A stretch of 64,000 nucleotides of DNA from positions 186,001 to 250,000 of the forward strand of contig JACRJX010000048.1 in the NCBI GenBank assembly GCA_016235595.1. The letters run 5' to 3'. The translations under genes were made by a program, and so were the position numbers. Each line of letters starts with the position of its first letter. Positions within the stretch are counted from its first letter, which is position 1. Of this stretch, positions 43,208 through 52,704 are shown piece after piece. The notes under the pieces were generated by a model. The model was not told the DNA's origin. It worked only from the letters and a program-made list of their open reading frames with translations, and did not search any database. This stretch comes from Verrucomicrobiota bacterium. Its GTDB lineage: Bacteria > Verrucomicrobiota > Verrucomicrobiia > CAIQCK01.

Positions 43208-43250
43208 GCCGGACGGGAAACGGTTTTCCTGGTGGTCGGCAGCCGGCACG

Positions 43251-44711
43251 TCACTTCCTGGGGCGGAAGCGGAACGAATAGAGGTCGGTTTCTTTCATCA
43301 CGAAACGCAAGCGCACCGGCTTGCCGGCCAGAGCGGCGATGTCCGGGTTGCCTTTCCATTGCACCGCATGTTCTATCTTGTCGCCGACGATTTCCTGGCT
43401 ATCCGCCAGATGGAAGTTGGAACACGGCGTTCCGTTTGCGTCTTGGATTTCAACGCGCAGGCTACCAGCCACGGAAGTGCTGCAGTTCAGGATCAACTCG
43501 CCGCCGGTAAATGTCAGCGGGCGGGTTCGAAGTTCGCCCTGCAAGGCGCCGGCGTGAACGGATATGAACCCATCCGTGCGCAGCGCGTAACGATAGCCAC
43601 TCGTGCTGTGATAGATTGACATCTCCGCAGGACCGGTCGGCACGACATTAAGACCCGCGTAGTTCGCCCGGCTTCCCCATCGTTCGGGATCGAGTCCCGG
43701 CCGGATAAAGGCCTCGGTGAACAGGCGATCGAACGCCGTCGCGCCCGCCCGCCATGTCATGAACAGGATGTCGGTGGAGCCAAGCATGGCATCCGTTGTT
43801 TTTGTGCCGACGCGCCCAGCGGCATAACGGGTCGGCAGGGCAATATACAGGTGCGGCGCGCGAAAATACGGATGGGTCTGGCTGGTGTAGAGATGTTCGC
43901 CAGGCAGATTGGGATTTGTGGCGACCGGGGCGGTCCAGCGTTTGAAGTCCTGCGAGGTCGTCCGGGATATGGTGCGCAGGCGTCCTTGCGGGGTTTCATA
44001 GGTCCGAAAGTAACAGACATAGCATTGTTCTGCTTCAGACCAGAACGATACGTTCTGCGAGTCAAAGGCGTGATGCCACGACTTGTCATAAGGAATCGTC
44101 GGTTCCGTACCGGCCTTTTTCCAATGGATTCCATCCGCAGAGATGAAGGCGTGCAAGCCTTCCGCACTGACTTTGCGGTTGCGCCCCGGATGGCCGGCCA
44201 GCGCCTTGAAACGCGCCTGCAGGTTCGCGCCCGGACATGTATCCAAAAACGGCGAGAAATTGTGGCTGAACGGCGGCAAGCCGGCCAGAATGACGTTGTT
44301 GTTACGCGTGCCGTTGACTTCGAAAATCCCCAAGCGTGGGAATGTCCATTCTTGGCCATCGCGGCTCTCCGCGTAACAGGTGATTTCGCCTGGATGCCCG
44401 CTATAGCGGTCGCCCTTATAGCTGGGATCATCGCCGCGATAATACGCGCGGAAGATATCTCCATCCTTGATGATGGTCAGATACGAGCCCTTGATCGGCG
44501 ACGCGGCCAACGGCATTCGTTGCGGCTGCTGCAAACGCAATTCCAGCCCATCCATCTGGTCAATCAGACGACGGTCAACGAACAGTTCCAGCCGGGAACC
44601 CACGTCAACTGGTTTCGACTCTGCGGCGGTCCCCGTCGTCGTGCGCCAAAAACATCCAGCGGTCAGCATTCCGGTGACTCGAAGCATCTGGCGGCGGGTG
44701 AGAGGCGTCAT
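43251..44711 (-). CDS. Tat-exported five-bladed-propeller glycosidase-like protein
   Basis: 486 residues. Twin-arginine-type leader MTPLTRRQMLRVTGMLTAG. The propeller shows FRAYYRGDDPSYKG, CYAESRDGQEWTFPRLGIFE, ISADGIHWKKAG and TTSQDFKRWTAP. It is a paralogue of the protein at 31981-33588 (both have YAESRDG.xW followed by LG..E and an NNN stretch). A C-terminal beta-sandwich (about 390-486) with ELILNCSTSVAGSLRVEIQ follows. GH32/GH43-like clan assignment is by fold pattern; catalytic residues not assigned. Confidence 0.7.
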   Translation of the reverse strand: MTPLTRRQMLRVTGMLTAGCFWRTTTGTAAESKPVDVGSRLELFVDRRLIDQMDGLELRLQQPQRMPLAASPIKGSYLTIIKDGDIFRAYYRGDDPSYKGDRYSGHPGEITCYAESRDGQEWTFPRLGIFEVNGTRNNNVILAGLPPFSHNFSPFLDTCPGANLQARFKALAGHPGRNRKVSAEGLHAFISADGIHWKKAGTEPTIPYDKSWHHAFDSQNVSFWSEAEQCYVCYFRTYETPQGRLRTISRTTSQDFKRWTAPVATNPNLPGEHLYTSQTHPYFRAPHLYIALPTRYAAGRVGTKTTDAMLGSTDILFMTWRAGATAFDRLFTEAFIRPGLDPERWGSRANYAGLNVVPTGPAEMSIYHSTSGYRYALRTDGFISVHAGALQGELRTRPLTFTGGELILNCSTSVAGSLRVEIQDANGTPCSNFHLADSQEIVGDKIEHAVQWKGNPDIAALAGKPVRLRFVMKETDLYSFRFRPRK

Positions 44712-44722
44712 GATGAGGTTGC

Positions 44723-44750
44723 ATCGTAGTGCGCTTCGTTTCCCGTGCAA
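44723..44750 (-). promoter_or_regulatory. Putative promoter close to the start codon of the propeller gene
   Basis: Minus-strand TTGCAC, 16-nt spacer, TACGAT, ending 11 bp before the ATG at 44711, so the transcript would have a very short leader. Pattern match only. Confidence 0.3.
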
Positions 44751-44834
44751 ACACAAAACCTCCGCGCCGAGCTTGCGGGTGGTAGGATCTTCTTTTGCGC
44801 GAAGAGTCCGCGGAATGGTCCTGCGATCGTCGCG

Positions 44835-46676
44835 CTACGGAATTATTTCCACGGCTTCCTTCTCCGGCAGGTCGCGCGTCAGCCGGCGTTGTGTGCCGTC
44901 CGGCTCATGCACGATCAGCGTCGCGTCCTTCAGCGGCCGTTCGGCCACCAACTTCACGCGCAGCTTCTTGCCGACTGCGGTCGCCTCGACCAGCCGCACA
45001 CTGCGGCGCGCTGTCTCCCATCGGCAGACCTCGGCGTGCGTCCACCATTCCATGCCGCGTTTGCGGCCTTCCTTCACCAGTGTTTGCATCGCGTCGGCCA
45101 TGCCGGGCTCAGAGATGTGCGCCTGATGAAACAGGAAGTGCGCCAGCCCGCCGTGCGCAATGGCTTGATCGAGCAGCTTGGGCGCAAGCCTTGCCGGCAG
45201 GTGGATGTTCAAGTCCTGCGTAATCAGCGGGATTTCGTAAACGTCCAGGAACCGTGGGGGCGCGGCTTCGTCGTCCAATGGCCGCCACGGCTGGCAGGTG
45301 CCGCGTGGGAAACCGCACCCGCCCCGCTTGCTTGGCCCCATCGAGCCGTCGGCCTTCAAGCCGATCTTCTCGCACCAGCGGAAGAAGTCCAGCCGCCCTT
45401 CCCATCGCAGATAATGGTTCTTGTTCGAGGTGATGTCCTTGACGCCGCTGTTCATGGCCAGCCCTTCGACCTGCCTGGCGAACTTGTCGAAGCCCCACTG
45501 GTGATCCTCGTCCTTCTTCATCGCGTCATAATGCAGCGCGATCTCACAACCTGCGGCGCGCGCCGCGTCATAGAGGGAGCGCGGATACTCGCACGGGAAC
45601 ATCGTGCACCACGTCGTGCGGATGCCGACCTGCTTCACCTGCTCCAGCATTGCCCAACCTTGCTTCTCCTTGTTGCCGTCGCTGTCGTGACTGATGCATC
45701 CGACGGCGGGCAATTCGCGCGGCCACGGGGCAATTTGCACCAGCGGCTGCCCGACGGTTCGCGCGGCGTGTTGAATCGTGCGCAGAATGATCAGCCGCAG
45801 GTCATCCGCCACCGGAAACAGGTAAGTCGGCGCCTCGCCCTTGGCCAACGGCAGGCGATCAAAATCGTAGTCGAGCACCTGGCCGTCGTCGGTTTTGAGA
45901 GTTCCATCGTTGAGCGGCATGGTCCCGTCAAACGCCGGCGTGCCATCCCGCAGCACGGCGTTGCCTTGCTGGATGTGAACGATGCTGTTGAGCAGGTCGG
46001 GCGCAATCAGCAGCGCAATTCCGCGGCCGACCCGCCGCTCCAACAGGACCGGCAGCTTCTTTGCCCGGCCGTGGCGATCCAACACGCTCCCGACGGCCTT
46101 GGCTTCCGTTGGACGCACCGCCAACCCGCCGAAGAAATGCAGCGAGCTTTGCAGACCGGCAAACACCGGATGCCGCGTTTGCCGCACGTTGAGGTAGCCT
46201 TCGCCGAGCTGTTGCACGCTGCTGGCACCCCAGCCTTTGTTGGTGCTCGACGACGACACCGACTCCACACCAAACAGCTTTTGCATTCCGTGCAGGCCGC
46301 CCAGCGACACCAAGGCGCCGCCATTCTCCACGAACGCTGTCAGTTTGGCGCGCTGGTCGTTGCTGAGTTTGTGCTCACCGGCAAGCACAAGAACGCGCGC
46401 GTGGCCCGTCTGGCCGGGCTGCTGTTGATCATAGAAGAACCCGGCGCGTTGGATCACCTCGACCAGGTACATACTCGACGGCACGGTGGGCGAAATAGAA
46501 ATCGCAATCGTGGCGGGAGCTCCCAGGTTGTTGTGCCGGCCTTGTTCCGGCGCAGCCACAGTCGCGGGCGGCGCGTTGGTGCGAGCAACCTGCGCCGCGA
46601 TGTTTTTGGTTGTTTGCGGCCATGCGCACGCAACGCAAGCCAACCACGATGCCAGCACGACGCTCATTCGTTTCAT
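44835..46676 (-). CDS. Exported ThuA/GATase-like and polysaccharide-deacetylase-like protein
   Basis: 613 residues. Signal peptide (MSVVLASWLACVACAWPQ). Residues about 60-250 form an alpha/beta flavodoxin-like domain with VLVLAGEHKLSNDQRAKL and ENGGALVSLGGLHGM, as in trehalose-utilisation/GATase-like folds. Residues about 320-520 look like a NodB-type deacetylase barrel: VGCISHDSDGNKEKQG (Asp pair), CEIALHYDAM and FLFHQAHIS. A small C-terminal beta domain follows. It would deacetylate or otherwise cleave an N-acetylated glycan. Start ATG 46676; promoter at 46725-46753. Confidence 0.6.
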   Translation of the reverse strand: MKRMSVVLASWLACVACAWPQTTKNIAAQVARTNAPPATVAAPEQGRHNNLGAPATIAISISPTVPSSMYLVEVIQRAGFFYDQQQPGQTGHARVLVLAGEHKLSNDQRAKLTAFVENGGALVSLGGLHGMQKLFGVESVSSSSTNKGWGASSVQQLGEGYLNVRQTRHPVFAGLQSSLHFFGGLAVRPTEAKAVGSVLDRHGRAKKLPVLLERRVGRGIALLIAPDLLNSIVHIQQGNAVLRDGTPAFDGTMPLNDGTLKTDDGQVLDYDFDRLPLAKGEAPTYLFPVADDLRLIILRTIQHAARTVGQPLVQIAPWPRELPAVGCISHDSDGNKEKQGWAMLEQVKQVGIRTTWCTMFPCEYPRSLYDAARAAGCEIALHYDAMKKDEDHQWGFDKFARQVEGLAMNSGVKDITSNKNHYLRWEGRLDFFRWCEKIGLKADGSMGPSKRGGCGFPRGTCQPWRPLDDEAAPPRFLDVYEIPLITQDLNIHLPARLAPKLLDQAIAHGGLAHFLFHQAHISEPGMADAMQTLVKEGRKRGMEWWTHAEVCRWETARRSVRLVEATAVGKKLRVKLVAERPLKDATLIVHEPDGTQRRLTRDLPEKEAVEIIP

Positions 46677-46724
46677 ATTCAGAAATCCATCCTTGCTGTC
46701 AGGGCTCCTTGAGACTGCGGCGGC

Positions 46725-46753
46725 ATTGTAGGGCACCGCCGCCCGCGCACAAG
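46725..46753 (-). promoter_or_regulatory. CTTGTG-family promoter (copy b)
   Basis: Minus-strand CTTGTG, 17-nt spacer, TACAAT, followed by GCCGCCGCAGTCTCAAGGAG. Best match to a consensus sigma70 promoter in the family. Confidence 0.65.
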
Positions 46754-46775
46754 GGCGAAGTCCCCGCGCCAACTT

Positions 46776-48116
46776 TCACTTCGCCAATCGCTTGACGGTG
46801 TCGATGATGTGCTGCTCCAGTCCGGGCTGGAACGGGCCGTGAATGCCGAAGTAAACCATGGCCGCGCCACCTTCGTAGCCGCCCTCGGAGAGTACCCGCT
46901 CGGTCGGGATATAGGAGAAGATCTCATTGCAGAAGCTGGCGATCATGATCGGCCGGCCGGTAAACTCCCGGCGAAGCCGCAACGCGTAGTCCACGCACAC
47001 CTCGCCGGCCAGGGCGACCATCACCATGTCGTTGCCAAAACGGAGGACCTGCACGGGGCAGGGATAAGATGTCGGCAGCGCACGGCCGGCAGCCAGTTCG
47101 CCCAAGAGATGCTTGGCCAAGCGTTGTTGATACTTGTTCTTGTCCTGCTGGAGTTTTTCGAGCTGCTCCTTGTTTGGCGGGGCGACGAACTTCAGATCCA
47201 CACGCTCGAAGCCGGCCGCCAGCGGCCCGCGCAAGGGACGCAGAGTGCCGCCCAGCACCGTGTCAACGGCCGCGGCCAGTGACTGACCGTGCTGTTTGGC
47301 GAGCGCCACCTCGCTGCGCGGGTTGGGGTTTACGTCAGCTCCGCAGCCGGCCATGAAGAGCGCCGTCACACCGGGATGGCTGGTTTCGAGTGCCGCCTGC
47401 GCGAACCCAGGATAGTCGCCGTTGATCTCGTAGATGGCCAGAGTGGTGCTGTGACAGGCGTAACCGAAGAGCACGGCCCGCAAGACGTCCTTCTCGTCGC
47501 GGACGGTGAGCACGGGCACGGTGTGGTCAACGGGCGCTGGAGGTTTGGGAGCGCCCTCGGGCACCTTGACGCGCATTGCGCGCCGGTTGGCGCCGAAAGT
47601 GGCCTGGCCCTCACCGAAGGCCAGTTTGGCCGGCTGGAGGTCTTTGACCGCCGCCTCGACCAAGAGCACCAGTTTGTCCGCGAGGATCTTGGCGTAGTCA
47701 TCAACCACCTTTTGCTGCTCGGCATCGAGATCGTAAACGAGGGGCGTCACGCCTGCGACGACTGGGCCGCTGTGCGTGTGCGAACAGTTGAGCACGATCC
47801 GCTCGCGCGGGATGCCCGTCTTTTGGCAGATGCGCTGGCAGACCGAGTCGGTCAGGCCGCGATCAATGCCGATCAAGTCCAGTGTGACAATGGCGGCGCG
47901 CGAACCGGTTGGGTCCTCGAAGAGCAGGGCCTTGGCCCAGATGGGTTGGAGCACGCCTTCGGACGGATGGTTGCGCGAGGCATAGCCGCCCATCCAAATC
48001 GGCCCGCTGGGCGTGATGTCAGTACGGGCGGTTCCGACGCGCCACTCGGGCTGGTTGGCCGCTGAGTGCGACGTTACGATGAGGCCGATGATCAACGACA
48101 GGCATAGAGTTCGCAT
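46776..48116 (-). CDS. Exported neutral/alkaline ceramidase-like protein (paralogue 2)
   Basis: 446 residues. Signal peptide (MRTLCLSLIIGLIVTSHSAA). The domain is better preserved than in paralogue 1: GTARTDITPSGPIWMGGYA, LDLIGIDRG, LNCSHTHSGPVV (zinc-binding His and catalytic-Ser region), YACHSTTLAIYEINGDYPG and MAGCGADVNPNP. Neutral-ceramidase-fold proteins of this length are widespread in Verrucomicrobia and probably hydrolyse amides of lipids or sugars. The start is ATG 48116; the ORF extends 28 codons upstream without homology. 92 bp after the deacetylase-like gene at 48209. Confidence 0.82.
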   Translation of the reverse strand: MRTLCLSLIIGLIVTSHSAANQPEWRVGTARTDITPSGPIWMGGYASRNHPSEGVLQPIWAKALLFEDPTGSRAAIVTLDLIGIDRGLTDSVCQRICQKTGIPRERIVLNCSHTHSGPVVAGVTPLVYDLDAEQQKVVDDYAKILADKLVLLVEAAVKDLQPAKLAFGEGQATFGANRRAMRVKVPEGAPKPPAPVDHTVPVLTVRDEKDVLRAVLFGYACHSTTLAIYEINGDYPGFAQAALETSHPGVTALFMAGCGADVNPNPRSEVALAKQHGQSLAAAVDTVLGGTLRPLRGPLAAGFERVDLKFVAPPNKEQLEKLQQDKNKYQQRLAKHLLGELAAGRALPTSYPCPVQVLRFGNDMVMVALAGEVCVDYALRLRREFTGRPIMIASFCNEIFSYIPTERVLSEGGYEGGAAMVYFGIHGPFQPGLEQHIIDTVKRLAK

Positions 48117-48208
48117 GAGAACGGCTCCGGTTGAGAGATGAGTTGTTTTATTAGCAGCAGACATATGGACGGCAAGAAATCGTGCCAGCGACAAAACCAT
48201 TCCGCTTC

Positions 48209-49645
48209 TCAGAGCCGGTTCTTTGCATCGAACATCGGATTGAGGTGCCGGCCCAATTCGATGCTGCGATCATAGTCACGCTCGGTGAACGCTGGTTTCA
48301 ATGTCCAGCACTGGAGACGGAAATGCTTCAGGATTTCGGATTGCTGGTAGCGCGGGCCGTGAATTCTCCAGTTCTTGTAGCGCTTGACGTTCTCGATGGC
48401 CGGGGTCACGCCCGCCATGGCCTCGATTGAGAGTTGCCACCGCTCTTCGGGCGGAAGCTTCCGGCCGAGGGCGTGGCAGGCCAGCAGCAGGAGCGCAAAC
48501 TCCAGCGAAACGTGCTCGTTCCCAACCTGCAACAACGGCGGCAGATACCCTGAGGACATCACCGCCTCCACGATGGGCGCGGCGACAGCATTTGGATTCA
48601 CGGTTGTCGAAGTCGTCACGGTGTTTCCGCCAATCTCTTCCGTCGGTCCCATGACCTGCGGCACTTCGTAACTCTGACGCTGCGCGAGTGCGCGGCGCGC
48701 GAGAAGGAACAGCAGTTCACCCGCGCTCAGTGTCTGCGTCCATGCAGGCTTGGCATCGCGGACCACTTCCTCCGCGCCCCGCAGGATCTCGCCATCGGGC
48801 ACGCGCACGGGTCGTTGGCCGTAGAGTTGATGAATGCCGGCCACGGTGGTCCACTTCACCTTGGGATGGTTGACGAGCGTGGTGATGAGGCGCTCGAAGT
48901 TTGCCAGGACAAGCGGAATGGATGCGCCTTTGACCAGCGTCGGTGCGATCCAATCCGCCGGTGACGGCTGCGCGCCGTTGGAGAAGTTGATCGCGTCGGG
49001 GAACTTCTCCATGATCGTGATGACAGGATGGCATCCAAACATGGCGGTGAAGTCAAACGTCCTGGCGCGATCATCCAGGTAGCTGTTGACCTTCGCGAGG
49101 CTGGCTTCGAACTTCGGTGTGTCGCGGTAAACGGTGTCGAAATAAAACGGCGCCTGATAGCCGCCGATGAGGAGGTTGTTGCAGAACCAGACCACGTTCC
49201 GGCCCGGCAGTCGAAAGGGCGAGTAGAAGAACGGTTTGCCGAGCTTGCCGGCCGCATAAACGATCTGCGCGGCAAACGTCCCGCCATGTTGAGTGATCGC
49301 GCTGCATTTGCCGAAGATGCGATCGAGCGCCTGGAACCCGGGCGTCTCGCGAAACAGCGTCCGCTCGACGCCGCGAAACCAGTCGAGTTCGGAGACTTCC
49401 TCGGCCGTGGTCGGGTGGATGGAGCCGCGATCGTAGTGAAGACTGACATCGTGCTTCTTGATGGATTCGATGACGCGCGTCAGCTTGTGGCGTTCCAGGA
49501 ATCGCGCCTTCTCGCCGTGAATGTGAAAACAGCCCTGCAAGCCATGCCGATGCATGATGTCCGCCAGTTGGCCGGGCAGTGTGTGGACAGGCGAATCCGG
49601 TGGCGAGATGAAGTCCTCGGTGTCGAAGTAAATCAGGGCATACAT
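48209..49645 (-). CDS. Cytoplasmic polysaccharide-deacetylase-fold protein
   Basis: 478 residues without a signal peptide. The N-terminus LIYFDTEDFISPPDS, then GCFHIHGEKARFLERH and DVSLHYDRGSIHPT, places metal-binding Asp and His residues as in NodB/divergent polysaccharide deacetylases. The C-terminal half (from about 290) is unrelated helical sequence with SLEFALLLLACHALGRKL. Function unknown; hydrolysis of an N- or O-acyl group or a GH57-like activity are possibilities. Promoter at 49730-49758. Confidence 0.55.
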   Translation of the reverse strand: MYALIYFDTEDFISPPDSPVHTLPGQLADIMHRHGLQGCFHIHGEKARFLERHKLTRVIESIKKHDVSLHYDRGSIHPTTAEEVSELDWFRGVERTLFRETPGFQALDRIFGKCSAITQHGGTFAAQIVYAAGKLGKPFFYSPFRLPGRNVVWFCNNLLIGGYQAPFYFDTVYRDTPKFEASLAKVNSYLDDRARTFDFTAMFGCHPVITIMEKFPDAINFSNGAQPSPADWIAPTLVKGASIPLVLANFERLITTLVNHPKVKWTTVAGIHQLYGQRPVRVPDGEILRGAEEVVRDAKPAWTQTLSAGELLFLLARRALAQRQSYEVPQVMGPTEEIGGNTVTTSTTVNPNAVAAPIVEAVMSSGYLPPLLQVGNEHVSLEFALLLLACHALGRKLPPEERWQLSIEAMAGVTPAIENVKRYKNWRIHGPRYQQSEILKHFRLQCWTLKPAFTERDYDRSIELGRHLNPMFDAKNRL

Positions 49646-49729
49646 GGAAGGATGCGGAGTTGGATTTTAAGCCGCAGCAGGTGAGACGTTGAAGTGTCGT
49701 TATTCATGGTCTGATCGAACTTCACCGGC

Positions 49730-49758
49730 AGTGTAGCAGCACACACGCCTGCGCCAAG
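49730..49758 (-). promoter_or_regulatory. CTTGTG-family promoter (copy c)
   Basis: Minus-strand CTTGGC, 17-nt spacer, TACACT, then GCCGGTGAAGTTCG. Located 85 bp before the ATG at 49645. Confidence 0.5.
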
Positions 49759-49791
49759 CGCGAAGTCCTCTCCCAATGACAACGCAGAAGT

Positions 49792-52704
49792 CTATGGCGC
49801 CGTCTTGGCTTTGATGGTGGTGGCAGGTCCGGCGATCCCGTCCTCATTGATCGCAAAAACCTTCGCCGCGTAGCTTGTCGCGGGAGTGAGACCACCCAGT
49901 TTCACGGCCGTCTGACCCCACACCGAGGTTTTCTGGAAATACTTCGTTGCCGGGCAATCGTCGCCGACGTTGAGATAGACGTTGTAGCCGCGCGTCCCAA
50001 GGCGTCCGGCATCCCATGCCAATGTAATGCTGTCTCCAGCGCGTGCTGCTTGATGCAACCCGGTTACGGGGATGAGCGGTGCACGGGGCAGTGGACAAGC
50101 CTCACGCCCGTCCAAACCTTTCGGAACATATCCAGGGACGTTGGTCACGAGGAGCTTCGTCACCTTCACCGGACGCAAACGAGGGCCGAGTTCAGTGACC
50201 GACACGTCGTCAATCCACACCGTGCCCGCTTGCTTCCCCCAAAAGCCGGGGCACCAGAACGGTTGAGCTGCGATGCGTTTGGCCGGACGGCTTCCCGGCG
50301 CCTGCTTCGGACTGTCAAACACGATGTCCATCCGCTGCCACTGCTCGTCGAACTGATTCCCGTCCCGAAACCAGTCTCGCGGATACGGCAAGGGATCGAG
50401 AAGCATGGCGAAGCGGCCGAGCGTGTTCGGATGAGGGCCGTTGTATCGCTTCGCTTCGCTTTGCGTGAACTTGCCGCGCATCCAGAAGGAGAGGCGATAA
50501 GACCATTCGGGCTTCACCTCCAGGTCAATGGCTTGGAACAACTTCTTGTCGGTGAGTGTTCCCGAGAGCTTGATGCATCGGCGGCCGGAGTGCGCCAGAG
50601 TGTCGTCAACAGACGTTACTGTCTCGTCGCAGCGCCATCCTTTGAGGCCATCCTCAAAGCCCGGATTGCTCAGGAGATTGCCTTCCTTGATGCTGCAAGT
50701 CTCCTCGCGTGCAAGATCGAGTGTGTGTTCGCCCGCGCCCAACTGGCACGACACGACCTTGGCCCAAATCCAGTCCGATCCCTCGATGCGCGCATCCGGC
50801 AGCGGCTCGCCGTCAACGCGGACGCGCAGTGTCTCGGCGTCGCGGTGCGCACGGCTTCGCGCCCACAGCGCATAACGCCCCTCGATGGGAACTGAGAAGT
50901 GAACTCGACGACGATCCGACTTCGGGGCCTCGCCGGGCGTCACATACGCGCAACCCGGCACATCATAGGAGTCCGCAAGATTCGCACCCGCCCGGCTTCC
51001 CTCGACCCAGGCAACGCTCGAATGGTCGCCGTGCAAGCCGCTGTACTCGACCGCTTGAACGGAATACTCCAGCTTGGATTGCCGGGGAGGCTTGTTGTCG
51101 GTGAATTCACACACGCTGACTGAATCCGGCGTCAGGCGTTCCATCGCTCCGGCGCCACACCGGCGCCACACGATGTAGCCGGCGATTTCCTCGTGGCTGG
51201 CAGGAGGGTTCCATTTCAATCGCACCCCTTCGCCGACGAGCGCAGCCACCAAGGACCGGGGCGGATCAGGCCGCTTGACCACGGCGATGTAATCCTTGCG
51301 CGGCCGACACGTGCCGTCGGGAAAGAGGCGTCCCAGCGCGTCGGTCATCTGGTGCGAGCCTTTGCGAATCACATCGCTCTTGACCGCGCGATTCAAGCGC
51401 GCCGCCGCGTCCGTCCCCCAATCACATCCATGGAAGTGCGTGGCGTCCGCGCGCTGATACGAGACCGTCATCCTTTTCCCGGCGTAACCGTGACCGATGA
51501 GGAGCTTGCCCTGGGGCGCGAAACCCTCCGTCGTCTCTACGGGAATCACTGAATCGCCCGCGTGGATGTCTTGAGTCGGGATCGCGTAAAGCCGGTGGTT
51601 CACAAGGTCGTAGCACGAGTGAAACAGAACCTTGGTTCCATCCGGGCTGCCTGCGGGATGGCCATGATCCTGATCAATCTTGCCGGCCGGCTCCGTGGGC
51701 GCGCTGATGTAAGCCACGGTGCGCATCTCGCCAGTCCAGAGATCCGTCAATTCCAACCGCTCCATGCCATCGGCGCTGGAATCTCCGACCACGTATCGCC
51801 CGCTGCGCCCGCAAGTGCCGCAGTGGTCGCTTGGCTCGCCGTCGCCAATACGGATGGGCACACTCGGCGCGTCCACACCCGCCCGCCAGGAGCAGCCCGC
51901 CATGTGCAGGTATTCACCGTCGCCCGACCATGCCTCATGTGCCCAGAGTTTTGCGTTCTTGGCCGGATAGATCTTCGCCGAGCCGGTTTTGAAGTCCACG
52001 ACGGCAATGCACGCTTGATAGCGCGAGTCGACGGCCAACTGCTGCGGCGTCAGCCGCTCTCCGCGGCGCACTCGTCGTAGCACATCGGGATGGCACGTCT
52101 GCATGCCGAGCGTCAACCGATTGCAATCTGGTGACGGGCTGACGGTATGCGGATGCACGCAGTCGTTGGAGGAAACACAGAGTGCGCGGGCAGGCTCCTC
52201 CGTCCAAAGCGGCTTGAGGCCCCAATCCGAGAGGCCATCGCCGTTGAGGTCGCCCCGAAGCAGCAGGTATTCCGAACGAGGCCCGATCACGCCGGCACAG
52301 GGCATCCGCGCGTCGCCTTCGAGCTTCACGACGCGGCGCTCTTTGGCGGTATCAATATCGTAGAGGAAAATCGAGGCGTCCTGCCGGCCAGCGATATAGA
52401 CAACCGCGTTGGTGCCTCGCACGAATGCGGGGTTTTCCTTCCAGCCGCGGTGTTCCCGGCCAAAAACAGTCTCGCTCCCACCCGCAAGGTCAATCACCAC
52501 GATCCCTCCGTCGGGACGCCACTCCCGGCACACGATACGCCGGCCGTCATAGGAAAACGGCTTGGCCGCGTGGCCGTATTCGTGAAACGTTCCGTAGTCG
52601 GACATCCGCCACATCTCGCATCCGGTCAGTTCGTCACGGAACGCGACCTTCTCGCCGTGCGCCGTAACGCAACACAAGGCCAACGCCACGGCAATGGTTC
52701 TCAT
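49792..52704 (-). CDS. Large exported TolB-like propeller protein with Fn3 and CBM-like domains
   Basis: About 970 residues. Signal peptide MRTIAVALALCCVTAHG. A TolB/oligogalacturonate-lyase-like propeller (about 20-430) contains KPFSYDGRRIVCREW, PHTVSPSPDCNRLTL and DQDHGHPAGSPDGTKVLFHS, the last resembling metal-binding His motifs of PL22 enzymes. A first Fn3 domain (PPRSLVAALVGEGVRLKW), a CBM-like sandwich (GNLLSNPGFEDGLKGW) and a last Fn3 domain follow. Start set at ATG 52704, preceded by GGGGA; an alternative at 52764 adds 20 residues but its ribosome site and ancestral ATG are mutated compared with the homologous leader at 43048. Confidence 0.7.
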   Translation of the reverse strand: MRTIAVALALCCVTAHGEKVAFRDELTGCEMWRMSDYGTFHEYGHAAKPFSYDGRRIVCREWRPDGGIVVIDLAGGSETVFGREHRGWKENPAFVRGTNAVVYIAGRQDASIFLYDIDTAKERRVVKLEGDARMPCAGVIGPRSEYLLLRGDLNGDGLSDWGLKPLWTEEPARALCVSSNDCVHPHTVSPSPDCNRLTLGMQTCHPDVLRRVRRGERLTPQQLAVDSRYQACIAVVDFKTGSAKIYPAKNAKLWAHEAWSGDGEYLHMAGCSWRAGVDAPSVPIRIGDGEPSDHCGTCGRSGRYVVGDSSADGMERLELTDLWTGEMRTVAYISAPTEPAGKIDQDHGHPAGSPDGTKVLFHSCYDLVNHRLYAIPTQDIHAGDSVIPVETTEGFAPQGKLLIGHGYAGKRMTVSYQRADATHFHGCDWGTDAAARLNRAVKSDVIRKGSHQMTDALGRLFPDGTCRPRKDYIAVVKRPDPPRSLVAALVGEGVRLKWNPPASHEEIAGYIVWRRCGAGAMERLTPDSVSVCEFTDNKPPRQSKLEYSVQAVEYSGLHGDHSSVAWVEGSRAGANLADSYDVPGCAYVTPGEAPKSDRRRVHFSVPIEGRYALWARSRAHRDAETLRVRVDGEPLPDARIEGSDWIWAKVVSCQLGAGEHTLDLAREETCSIKEGNLLSNPGFEDGLKGWRCDETVTSVDDTLAHSGRRCIKLSGTLTDKKLFQAIDLEVKPEWSYRLSFWMRGKFTQSEAKRYNGPHPNTLGRFAMLLDPLPYPRDWFRDGNQFDEQWQRMDIVFDSPKQAPGSRPAKRIAAQPFWCPGFWGKQAGTVWIDDVSVTELGPRLRPVKVTKLLVTNVPGYVPKGLDGREACPLPRAPLIPVTGLHQAARAGDSITLAWDAGRLGTRGYNVYLNVGDDCPATKYFQKTSVWGQTAVKLGGLTPATSYAAKVFAINEDGIAGPATTIKAKTAP

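Noticed and set aside
44745..46712. 655-codon plus-strand ORF opposite the deacetylase-like gene
   Set aside because: Covers the minus-strand gene almost exactly; no domain, no Shine-Dalgarno. Shadow ORF.
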